A DNA stretch of 64,000 nucleotides, taken from NCBI RefSeq assembly GCF_002858675.1, contig NZ_PJZF01000001.1, positions 585,391 to 649,390 on the forward strand, in the 5' to 3' direction. Each line of letters starts with the position of its first letter. Position 1 is the first letter of the stretch. The stretch is from Chimaeribacter californicus (GTDB taxonomy: Bacteria > Pseudomonadota > Gammaproteobacteria > Enterobacterales > Enterobacteriaceae). Shown here piece after piece: positions 26,114-33,832 of the stretch. The position numbers and the translations under genes were made by a program. The notes under the pieces are model-generated. The model made no database searches. It saw only the letters and a list, made by a program, of their open reading frames with translations, and was not told where the DNA came from.

Positions 26114-26138
26114 GGTTGCCGCCGGGAAGGCGGCAACC
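26114..26138. terminator. Convergent hairpin terminator
   Basis: GGTTGCCGCC-GGGAA-GGCGGCAACC is a 10-bp perfect stem between the convergent MFS and peptidoglycan-binding genes. Confidence 0.75.
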
Positions 26139-26145
26139 TGCGCCA

Positions 26146-26925
26146 TCAGGCCAGCACCACAAAATCACAGTGCTGTACTGACAGGGTACGGGTGCAGACC
26201 TCATACCCATTATGCGTTCCCTGATTATCCGCACTTCCCTCCACGGTCTGGAAGGTGTGATCCACGCCGTCAAACGCGAGGCCGGTATGGCGCCAGTGAT
26301 CCGGCCCCTGTTTCACCAGAAACAGCCCGACCTGGGCCAAATCGCTCCACGGCGTGTTGCCGCTGTCGATATGCACCCCGGGGATAAACCGCCCCTGTTC
26401 TTTGGCGCTCTGCGCCAGCCCATCACAACTCAGCGATAACGCCAGCGGCAGCGGTATCTCCTGCACGGCGCAGGCCTGCATCACCACAAAGCTCACAAAC
26501 CCGGCGCACCACGGAAACGCTTCGCCCTCCCGGCCATTGCAATACAGCCGCACCCACGGGCCGCGGTTCTCCCCGCCTAATTCAACAGGATGGGCATCCA
26601 GATGCTGGCGGGCAAGTTTCAGTAAGGTTGCCGGCAGGGTGGTGGACGGGGCGGGCAGCTTTAACACCTGCACCATCGGGGCCGCCAGCTGCGCCCAGTC
26701 ATCGGGGTTTAGCGCCCCGTTGTCCTGTAACCCGGCCGCCTGCCGGAACCCCGACAGCGCCCGTTGGGTGGCCGGCCCGAAATCGCCGTCAATCACCAGG
26801 CCGTGGCCGTGGAACGTCAGCCACTCCTGCACACGTTTCACCGCACCGGATCGGGTATTCAGGGCAACCGGGCCGGGGTAATCGATTTCGGCCCGGATAA
26901 AATCGAGAGACGAGTAATCAGCCAT
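26146..26925 (-). CDS. Peptidoglycan-binding plus CHAP/NlpC-like amidase protein
   Basis: The 259-residue protein has an N-terminal peptidoglycan-binding-1 domain (residues about 25-80, VKRVQEWLTFHGHGLVIDGDFG and ATQRALSGFRQAAGL) and a C-terminal domain with a candidate Cys-His pair: Cys in FPWCAGFVSFVV and His in HWRHTGLAFDG, as in CHAP/NlpC cysteine peptidases. No signal peptide is visible, so it may act in the cytoplasm of a neighbour or after lysis; an effector or phage-like role is possible but not shown. The start at 26925 has GAGG 11 bases upstream. It is a single gene. Confidence 0.75.
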   Translation of the reverse strand: MADYSSLDFIRAEIDYPGPVALNTRSGAVKRVQEWLTFHGHGLVIDGDFGPATQRALSGFRQAAGLQDNGALNPDDWAQLAAPMVQVLKLPAPSTTLPATLLKLARQHLDAHPVELGGENRGPWVRLYCNGREGEAFPWCAGFVSFVVMQACAVQEIPLPLALSLSCDGLAQSAKEQGRFIPGVHIDSGNTPWSDLAQVGLFLVKQGPDHWRHTGLAFDGVDHTFQTVEGSADNQGTHNGYEVCTRTLSVQHCDFVVLA

Positions 26926-27268
26926 AATATTTACCTCACGGTAGGGAGAGAGGCCCCAGCGCGCCGGGGGAGAGGATTTTTGTGTAAAAATTAGCCTCCT
27001 CTGGCGTAAGGTAAACCGGATACCGGGGAAATAACAGACAGGCAGCCCCTCAGGAAGAAGGCACATTGATTGTATTGATAAATTACCCTGATGAATCGGA
27101 ATTTCCTTAGGAAGGCGCGCCCGGCGGCGGTGTTCCCGCCCGGCTCAACACGCGCTAACCTGCGGTTACAGCGCTGATTTTTTGCAATCACCCCGTTTCC
27201 TCCCATACTTGGGTAAGCGCCGCCCACGACGGCGCGCCCCCCTTACCGTTATCAGCCAGGAGCCAGTA

Positions 27269-27868
27269 ATGAGTAATGCGTTTCTCGAATCAATTACCGC
27301 CCGCCGCAGTATCTACTCGCTGGGCAATGAACTGCCCTGTTCCGAATATGAAGTGATCAGCCTGATTACCGAGGCGGTGAAACTCAGCCCCTCCGCGTTC
27401 AATTCCCAGAGTTCCCGCGTGGTGATCCTGTTTGATGAGCAGCACCACCAGCTGTGGGAGATCGTCAAACAGGAACTGAAAAAGATTGTGCCGCCTGATG
27501 CGTTTTTCACCACTGAAAACAAGATCGGCTCGTTTGCCGCCGGGGCGGGCACGGTACTGTTCTTTGAAGACACCCGTGTGATTGATGACCTGCAAAAGCA
27601 ATATGCGCTGTATGCCGACAATTTCCCGGTCTGGTCGGAACACTCCACCGGCATCGCCCAGTTCTCGGTCTGGACGGCGCTGGCGCAGGTGAAAATCGGC
27701 GCGTCGCTGCAACATTACAACCCGCTGATTGACGAGGCGGTACAGCAGCAGTGGCACCTGCCTGCCCACTGGCGGCTGCGCGCCCAGATGCCGTTCGGCA
27801 GCATCCTGCAACCGCCGGGTGAAAAAGGGTATATGGCGGACGAAGAGCGTTTCCGTATTTTTAAATAG
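27269..27868 (+). CDS. Nitroreductase-family flavoprotein
   Basis: The 199-residue protein is of the small nitroreductase type similar to fungal Frm2/Hbn1 and bacterial YdgI-like proteins: FLESITARRSIYSLG at the N-terminus binds FMN, LSPSAFNSQSSRVVIL follows, and ALAQVKIGASLQHYNPLI and PFGSILQPPGEKGY complete the fold. It should reduce nitro or quinone compounds with NAD(P)H. The start follows CAGGAG by 6 bases. A terminator follows. Confidence 0.85.
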   Translation: MSNAFLESITARRSIYSLGNELPCSEYEVISLITEAVKLSPSAFNSQSSRVVILFDEQHHQLWEIVKQELKKIVPPDAFFTTENKIGSFAAGAGTVLFFEDTRVIDDLQKQYALYADNFPVWSEHSTGIAQFSVWTALAQVKIGASLQHYNPLIDEAVQQQWHLPAHWRLRAQMPFGSILQPPGEKGYMADEERFRIFK

Positions 27869-27895
27869 TGTTGCTGATGTTATTCCCCCTGCAAT

Positions 27896-27917
27896 AAGCC
27901 GCGTGAAGCGGCTTTTT
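27896..27917 (+). terminator. Rho-independent terminator
   Basis: AAGCCGC-GTGAA-GCGGCTT followed by TTT lies about 28 bases after the nitroreductase gene. Confidence 0.85.
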
Positions 27918-28073
27918 CACGCGCCATCCCCATGCTCCGCCAGATTAATCAACCGGGCTGGGATTCGGCTTGCCTGCGGTAGCCACCCCCCAGCCGCCCG
28001 CGCACCCGGTTATTTTTCAGCCCGGTCATTTTTCATCCATACTTAATCAGGCTGAACAACCAGGGCAGATTCT

Positions 28074-29162
28074 ATGTATACACACCGGCTGATTTTTCCG
28101 GGCAGCGTGCTGCGCGGACGTGGGGCGATTGCCCATCTGGGGCGGATGTGCGGGCGGCTGGGACAGCGCGCGCTATTGATTGGCGGCAAACGGGCGCTGG
28201 CCTTTGCCGAACCGCTGGTGGTACGCCAGCTGGAAGAGAGCGGCATCAGTTACCTCGGCAGTGAGTGGTATGGCGGCGAGTGCAGCGAAACGCAGATCCT
28301 GCGGCTGTCGGATCTGCTGGAACGCCATGGGGTGGAAGTGGTGATCGCCGCCGGGGGCGGGCGGGCGCTGGATACCGCCAAAGCGGCCGCCGTGCAGTGC
28401 CACGTGCCGGTGGTGACGCTGCCTACCGTGGCCTCCACCTGTGCGGCGATGACGCCGCTGGTGTTCCGTTACCATGATGATGGCCAGTTCCGTGATATGC
28501 AGGCATTGCCGGCAGGCCCGGCGGCGGCGGTGATTGACGCGGACATCCTGGCGCGCACGCCGTTGCCGGGCTTTGCCGCCGGGCTGGGGGACACGCTGGC
28601 GAAATGGTACGAGTACCGCGCCGTGAGTGCAGCGCAGGCTAACCAATCGCTGGCGGGCGTGGTGCGTGCCCACAGCGAGTTGTGCCACACGCTGATTGCG
28701 GCGCACGCCGCCGACGCCTGTGCCGCCGTGCGGGCCGGGCAGGCCAATGCCGCGCTGGAGCAGGTGCTGGACGCGGTGTTCCTCTACGCCGGGCTGACCT
28801 CGGTGATGAGCAACGGCGGCCACACCGGCGCGGCCCATGCGCTGTATGAGGGGTTTACCGGCTCCCCGCGCACCCGGCATGTGGCACACGGCCTGCTGGT
28901 GGGGTTCGGCAACCTCTGTTTGCTGGCGCTGGAGCAGCGCCATGACCATGAGCTGAAATCCGCCATCGGGCTGGCCCGCGCCAGCGGCATCCCGGTCAGC
29001 CTGGAGGAGATCGCCCCCGGCCTGACACCGGCGGAGTGCGCGCCTGTTTTGCAGCGTGCCGTCCGCTCAACGGATATGGCCAATATGCCGTTCCCGGTGG
29101 ATGTGCCGATGTTGCAGGCCGCGATTGACCGGGTACACCGGCTGGCCGCACAGACGGTCTGA
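28074..29162 (+). CDS. Iron-containing alcohol dehydrogenase (GldA/HcxA-like)
   Basis: The 362-residue enzyme has the N-terminal NAD-binding domain with AAGGGRALDTAKAAA and the metal-binding helical domain with Asp in GLGDTLAKWYEY and His in GHTGAAHALYEGF and RTRHVAHGLLVGF. It matches the GldA group and has the same length as E. coli YbdH (HcxA), a hydroxycarboxylate dehydrogenase. Metal ligands appear intact. It is a single gene with its own terminator at 29182. Substrate: a short polyol or hydroxy acid. Confidence 0.88.
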   Translation: MYTHRLIFPGSVLRGRGAIAHLGRMCGRLGQRALLIGGKRALAFAEPLVVRQLEESGISYLGSEWYGGECSETQILRLSDLLERHGVEVVIAAGGGRALDTAKAAAVQCHVPVVTLPTVASTCAAMTPLVFRYHDDGQFRDMQALPAGPAAAVIDADILARTPLPGFAAGLGDTLAKWYEYRAVSAAQANQSLAGVVRAHSELCHTLIAAHAADACAAVRAGQANAALEQVLDAVFLYAGLTSVMSNGGHTGAAHALYEGFTGSPRTRHVAHGLLVGFGNLCLLALEQRHDHELKSAIGLARASGIPVSLEEIAPGLTPAECAPVLQRAVRSTDMANMPFPVDVPMLQAAIDRVHRLAAQTV

Positions 29163-29181
29163 GGCGTTGCGTATTGCTATG

Positions 29182-29209
29182 AAAAAAGCCGGCGGATGCC
29201 GGCTTTTTT
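29182..29209. terminator. Bidirectional terminator between dehydrogenase and bcsG
   Basis: AAAAAAGCCGGC-GGAT-GCCGGCTTTTTT is a symmetric terminator that can serve the dehydrogenase gene and the convergent bcsGFE transcript. Confidence 0.95.
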
Positions 29210-29231
29210 GTCTTTACACGCCATGTGGCGC

Positions 29232-30911
29232 TTATTGCGGGTACGGCACCCAGTCACCGCCGTTCAGCCGGATATAGGGTTTACCCTGGTACTGCATCAC
29301 AATGGCGTTGGCATTCTCCGACACCACCGGGGTTTGCGGCAGGTTCTGCGTCAGGGTTGACCAGTCCACACTCGGCGCGGTGAAGATTTTGCCGTCCACC
29401 GAGCGTGCCACCAGCTCCGACACCGCCAGATAGCTGCTGGGGGTGGTGATGGTCAGCGGCGTGCTCTGGTGCGGCGCCTGCATCCCGAAGAAGCGGATCC
29501 CGGCCGGGATGTGGGTAATGCTCGGGCTGGGGATGTCACGCAAACCAGACATCTGCATCTTGTCGCCGGTGACCGCCGCCCCGTGTTCCGGCACAAACAC
29601 CACCATCACCTTACGGCCCGATTTCTCCAGCTGGTCAAAGAAGGTGTTGAGCTGGCTGAGCAGCGTGGTGGCGCGGGTTTTGTAGTCCGCCGGTTTGGTC
29701 GAGCCGATAAAGCGGTTGCCGTCATGCAGCGCAATCAGGTTAAAGAAGGTAGCGCTGCGCGGCGAATCCTGTTTGGTGCCGAGCCAGCGGTTCAGGATCT
29801 CCAGATCGTTATAGATGGGCTCGCCGTCAAACGAGGTCATCTCATGGCCGATGCCCTGTTGCGACATCAACGGCGACTGCATGTTGGCCTCTTTGCGCAG
29901 GTCGTCAATGTAACCGCCAAAGACCCCGGAGTGGTCCATCATCAGCTGGGAACTGAAGCCGAGTCTGGCGAGGTTGTCGAACAGGTAGCACTGTTGGCCC
30001 GCCGGTTTATAGAGGTCAGCGTGTGACGGCTGGCCGCAGCTGGCACGCAGCAGTCGGATAGAGGCCGGGCCGCTGTAGGCGGTGGCGGAGTTGAAGTTGT
30101 CAAATTTCACGTCAAAACGCGACCAGAACGGGGAGCTGTCCTGACCGACCGCCTGCATATCCGCCCAGGCCAGTGAGCAGATGTTGATCACCAGAATGTC
30201 GAACGGCTGGGCATCAGCCGGCAGCTGGGCCGGGAAGGCGGTGGCGCGCGCTTTCTCCTGATCGTAAAACTGGTTGAGGTAGGCGGTCAGGTTGGCATTG
30301 GTGGGCGGCAGGGTCTGCGCCGGGCCGGCCCCGGCGGCCACGGTGACGCCCCCCGGTGCCGTGGCCGGGGCAGCCGCGCCTGCCGGGGCCGTGGTGACCA
30401 CGGTGGCCCCCGGTGCGGCACTGGTCATGCGCTCCGGCAATACCTGTACCGCCACCAGCCACGCCAGCACGCCGACGGTCAAGGTTGTTACCCGCACCCA
30501 CTGCGAAATGAACAGGTAGGCCACCAGCATGGCGAAGGCGACGCCCACCCACTGCCAGTTGATAAAGCGGTCGGCGAGGTCCAGCAGGTAGGCCGGGCTG
30601 AAGCCCGCCACCTGCGTGCCCTCTGACAAAATCGAGCGGTAACCCGGCAGCCAGGTGTCATGGTAGAACAGCCCCAGCCCCACCGGAATGGCGATGATAT
30701 GCCGCCAGCGGTGCAGCCGGGGTGACGGCAGCGGGAACAGCAGGAAGGCCACGAAGATCAGGTTGCTGACCAAATCAAAGTTCAGGTAGCCGTTCCACAG
30801 CAGGGCGAACTTCAGCAGAAAATAGTAGTTCCAGGCACCCAGCCCGCGCCAGTGTCGCCACAGGCCGGGTTGGGCGGCAGGCGCATGCCGCGCGGCAGTA
30901 TTATCGCTCAT
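29232..30911 (-). CDS. bcsG: Cellulose phosphoethanolamine transferase BcsG
   Basis: The 559-residue protein has four to five N-terminal membrane segments and a periplasmic alkaline-phosphatase-type transferase domain. BcsG transfers phosphoethanolamine from phosphatidylethanolamine to the cellulose chain. The nucleophile region LVINICSLAWADM gives Ser246 (Ser278 in E. coli). Zinc-side residues such as VPEHGAAVTGD are present. Between the membrane and catalytic parts lies an Ala/Pro/Thr/Gly linker (about 160-205) that appears longer than usual. It is the last gene of bcsEFG and overlaps bcsF by 11 bases. Confidence 0.95.
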   Translation of the reverse strand: MSDNTAARHAPAAQPGLWRHWRGLGAWNYYFLLKFALLWNGYLNFDLVSNLIFVAFLLFPLPSPRLHRWRHIIAIPVGLGLFYHDTWLPGYRSILSEGTQVAGFSPAYLLDLADRFINWQWVGVAFAMLVAYLFISQWVRVTTLTVGVLAWLVAVQVLPERMTSAAPGATVVTTAPAGAAAPATAPGGVTVAAGAGPAQTLPPTNANLTAYLNQFYDQEKARATAFPAQLPADAQPFDILVINICSLAWADMQAVGQDSSPFWSRFDVKFDNFNSATAYSGPASIRLLRASCGQPSHADLYKPAGQQCYLFDNLARLGFSSQLMMDHSGVFGGYIDDLRKEANMQSPLMSQQGIGHEMTSFDGEPIYNDLEILNRWLGTKQDSPRSATFFNLIALHDGNRFIGSTKPADYKTRATTLLSQLNTFFDQLEKSGRKVMVVFVPEHGAAVTGDKMQMSGLRDIPSPSITHIPAGIRFFGMQAPHQSTPLTITTPSSYLAVSELVARSVDGKIFTAPSVDWSTLTQNLPQTPVVSENANAIVMQYQGKPYIRLNGGDWVPYPQ

Positions 30912-31101
30912 GATGTGAAGTTTTCTCTTTAGTCGTGCCGTCACGCACCCAGACGCCGGCGGATTTCAGGTAACGGGTAGGGAAGATCCGGGCTTGCAGG
31001 CCCTGCCAGAGGCGGGGCAGCGTGCGCCGTGCTGCCCAGCCCAGAAGAAAGAAGATCACGGCGGCGATCAGGAAGACCTGAATCAAATCGGACATGTTCA
31101 T
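30901..31101 (-). CDS. bcsF: BcsF, small membrane subunit
   Basis: Sixty-six residues with one membrane helix (about 6-22, LIQVFLIAAVIFFLLGWAA) and a basic tail including PTRYLKSAGVWVRDG. In E. coli BcsF brings the c-di-GMP receptor BcsE to the membrane. Gene order and overlap with bcsE (4 bases) and bcsG (11 bases) support the call. Confidence 0.93.
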   Translation of the reverse strand: MNMSDLIQVFLIAAVIFFLLGWAARRTLPRLWQGLQARIFPTRYLKSAGVWVRDGTTKEKTSHHER

Positions 31102-32660
31102 GGTGCGCCCTCCGGTTGATCGGCCACCATCGGCAGACTCAGCGGCTGCGGCAGGCGGCGCGGCGGTGCGGCGGGCGCAGCCGGTTGGGCGGAGGCGGCC
31201 GCCGTAAGCGGCAGCGGGGCGTCGTCGGTGTCCGGCGCATCATGGCCGATGCGGCTCAGCTGCTCCAGGATGGCGGTGTCCTCATGCCATTCGCGGCGGC
31301 TGGTGAACGCATCGGTGACCGGCAGCTGAAATACCGACTCCAGGGCGATCTCCAGATCCGGCAGGCGGCAGTTGGAGAGGTAGAGATGCAGGTGATGCGC
31401 ATCCACCGTCACCAGGTCACCGTCGCGCCGCAGGGTGCAGAGCGACAAGGCCTGGCGCGGCAGCAGCCCCGGCACCGGCCGCATCGACAGCAGAATGCCT
31501 TTGGTGTCCTCCGCCAGCAGGCTGCTGTCGAGCAGCGAACGCACGGTGTCACAGAAGGCCGGGCGCGCCAGCACGCCGCGTACCTGCAACGGGCGCATCC
31601 CGGTAATCAGCCGTTCCACGTCGTCCGGCAGGGGGCGGCTGTAGCGGCTGCCCTGAATGCCGTCCAGCAGCGTCAGGAAGGTCGAGAGCGAAGCCACATG
31701 TGGCACCACCAGATTGGCCCCGCAGGCCTGCAGCAGTTTTTCATCGGTATAGCGCAGGCTCACGGTCATCTCACGCACCGCAATCTTCAGGCCGTTGCCG
31801 CCTGCCTGCCGCACGTGGTGGATCTGCCGCGCCAGCGCCGGGATCGCCTGGTTGCTGTGCAGGGAGAAAATCAGCGTGGCGGCATGCAGCGCCTCGCCGC
31901 GTTGCGCCAGCTGGGCGTTGTCATCAAACAGCTGCCAGTTACTTGAGAGCGGCGGTGCGCCCTCCAGCACGCTGCGCTCGGCCAGGTACCAGCTGTCATC
32001 ACTGCCGCGGAAATCGCCGGTGGGCTGGTCGTCCTGCAAGGCAAACCCGCCTTCCGGCAGGGTACGCAAATTAAAGCGCTGGTTGGTCACAATGCCTTTA
32101 TCCGCTGCCCACCAGGCCACCTGATAATAATTATTTTCCACCTCGGTGGTAAGAGAGGAAAATCCGGACAAAACCCGGTGTTGTGATATTAACGCGCTTT
32201 TTATTTTATTCACCCCGGCACTGTGGCAAATAATCAAAAGTGTGCTACCCAGCTTATTGATGAGGCGACGCATCGCCTGAAGCCATTGCGCCATTGCCTC
32301 CGGGTTCAATTCCAGAAACAGGGTGGCAGGGGCGTAATAGATAATTAACCCCCCCGGCTTCCTGATTAACCGCCCGGCTTCCAGGGGCAAGCGAAGTAAC
32401 GCGGCTTTCTGCGCCGGCAAGGTAAATAACGGCAGGCGGGCCACCGCAGCATTGGGCAGTGTGCCAAGCAGATCCCGTGGGGTTTCACCACTGCAAATCA
32501 GAGCAACATCAGTGCCTTGGGGCTGGCTTTCTGCCACCTGGCGGCATAGGCCGCGCGCATTTTCCTGTGTGTCACTATTTACCCAGTAAAGGCCGCGCAC
32601 CTGCATTACCGATAATTCATCCCAAAGCTGTTTAATACCGAAGGGAAATGATAGCGCCAT
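31098..32660 (-). CDS. bcsE: BcsE, c-di-GMP-binding cellulose regulator
   Basis: The 520-residue cytosolic protein corresponds to BcsE (523 in E. coli). VLEGAPPLSSNWQLFD, LLQACGANLVVPHVASLS and RPVPGLLPRQALSLC are conserved blocks. The c-di-GMP I-site RxGD is present as RDGD in LCTLRRDGDLVT. BcsE increases cellulose output by binding c-di-GMP near BcsA. The C-terminal 40 residues are Ala/Pro-rich. Divergent from bcsRQABC across 187 bases. Confidence 0.95.
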   Translation of the reverse strand: MALSFPFGIKQLWDELSVMQVRGLYWVNSDTQENARGLCRQVAESQPQGTDVALICSGETPRDLLGTLPNAAVARLPLFTLPAQKAALLRLPLEAGRLIRKPGGLIIYYAPATLFLELNPEAMAQWLQAMRRLINKLGSTLLIICHSAGVNKIKSALISQHRVLSGFSSLTTEVENNYYQVAWWAADKGIVTNQRFNLRTLPEGGFALQDDQPTGDFRGSDDSWYLAERSVLEGAPPLSSNWQLFDDNAQLAQRGEALHAATLIFSLHSNQAIPALARQIHHVRQAGGNGLKIAVREMTVSLRYTDEKLLQACGANLVVPHVASLSTFLTLLDGIQGSRYSRPLPDDVERLITGMRPLQVRGVLARPAFCDTVRSLLDSSLLAEDTKGILLSMRPVPGLLPRQALSLCTLRRDGDLVTVDAHHLHLYLSNCRLPDLEIALESVFQLPVTDAFTSRREWHEDTAILEQLSRIGHDAPDTDDAPLPLTAAASAQPAAPAAPPRRLPQPLSLPMVADQPEGAP

Positions 32661-32847
32661 GAATTTTTCTGCTTAATGAAAAGTTTGCTGAAGTAAAAAC
32701 GGAAAAAACCTATAAATCAGTCTAACATTGCCATTTGTAATCACCAACTTTACGCTTAAAAAATAATGACCCGGCAAGCCCCGCCCCACGGTGGTTTTCC
32801 GTTTTTTTTAGTGCCCCAGGCGCGTTGTCCCGTTTAAGGTAACAGGT

Positions 32848-33078
32848 ATGGATAATAAACATCAGCTTACGTTTCAGCCGGAAGCCCCGGCTATTAGTGA
32901 TGACTTTTATGTGCTGCGAAAGACGTTTGAGATCCCCGCATTCCGCTATATCGATATTTCCCGTGCATCACGTATCCCGGCATTATTGGCCCGCTGGCCG
33001 CTGCTGGGGGAATTGAGTGCGCAACCGGCCAGTGTCACCTCAGCCGCGCCACACGCCGGTGATGGGGAGTCCGCCTGA
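32848..33078 (+). CDS. bcsR: BcsR, small cellulose-assembly protein
   Basis: The 76-residue protein has the BcsR core DDFYVLRKTFEIPAFRYIDI and LPARWPLL-like LLARWPLLGEL. BcsR partners with BcsQ and stabilises the secretion system. Its C-terminal 20 residues (Ser/Ala-rich) are an extension compared with E. coli. It ends one base before bcsQ. Confidence 0.9.
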   Translation: MDNKHQLTFQPEAPAISDDFYVLRKTFEIPAFRYIDISRASRIPALLARWPLLGELSAQPASVTSAAPHAGDGESA

Positions 33079-33079
33079 G

Positions 33080-33832
33080 ATGCCGGTGATTGCCCTTCAG
33101 GGCGTACGGGGCGGGGCGGGCGGCAGTGCCGTTACCGCCGGGCTGGCCTGGGCGCTCAACCAACTGGCGGAATCGGTGCTGATGGTTGACCTCTCGCCGG
33201 ATAACCTGTTGCGCCTGCATTTCAACATGCCGTTTGCTGATGACCGCGGCTGGGCGCAGGCGATGCAAAGCGGCACGCCGTGGCAGAACGCGGCCCTGCG
33301 CTATTTACCTCAACAGGCGATGCCGCCGCGTGACGCCCCGCAAAGCCCGGCAACGCCGCTCGATCTGCTGCCGTTCGGCCAGTGCGCACCGGGAAGTCAG
33401 CCGGTAAGCCTGCCGGACGTGGCGGCGCTCTGCCGCGCCGGGCATTACCAGTGGGTGCTGCTGGATCTGCCCGCCGGGCAGGCAAGCCCGCTGGCATTAC
33501 CGGCGCTGGCGCAGGCTGACCGGCTGCTGCGGGTCATGACCGCCGATGCCAATTGCCACGCCCGCCTGCACCAGCAACCCGCCCCGGCAGGCAGCGCGCT
33601 GCTGGTCAACCAATTCACGCCCACCAGCCAGCTCCAGCAGGACATTCTGCTGCTCTGGCAGCAGAGCCTGCCGGGGCTGCTGCCGTTTGTGGTGCACCGG
33701 GATGAGGCCGTCAACGAGGCGCTGGCCGCCAAACAGCCGGTGGGCGAGTACCGTTCGCACAGCCTGGCGGCCAAAGAGATGACGGTACTGGCCAACTGGT
33801 GCCTGATTAACTTCAAGGGGGGCGCGGTATGA
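33080..33832 (+). CDS. bcsQ: BcsQ, MinD/ParA-like ATPase of cellulose secretion
   Basis: The 250-residue protein aligns with E. coli BcsQ: VIALQGVRGGAGGSAVTAGL, LMVDLSPDNLLRLHFNMPF, YQWVLLDLP, DANCHARLHQQ and AAKQPVGEYRSHSLAAKEM. As in E. coli, the deviant Walker A first lysine is Arg (GVRGGxG), but the following residues (GGSA) also differ from the usual GTTT, so nucleotide binding may differ. BcsR-BcsQ form a regulatory complex on BcsE and BcsA. The ATG at 33080 is chosen because the Walker motif starts right after it. Confidence 0.92.
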   Translation: MPVIALQGVRGGAGGSAVTAGLAWALNQLAESVLMVDLSPDNLLRLHFNMPFADDRGWAQAMQSGTPWQNAALRYLPQQAMPPRDAPQSPATPLDLLPFGQCAPGSQPVSLPDVAALCRAGHYQWVLLDLPAGQASPLALPALAQADRLLRVMTADANCHARLHQQPAPAGSALLVNQFTPTSQLQQDILLLWQQSLPGLLPFVVHRDEAVNEALAAKQPVGEYRSHSLAAKEMTVLANWCLINFKGGAV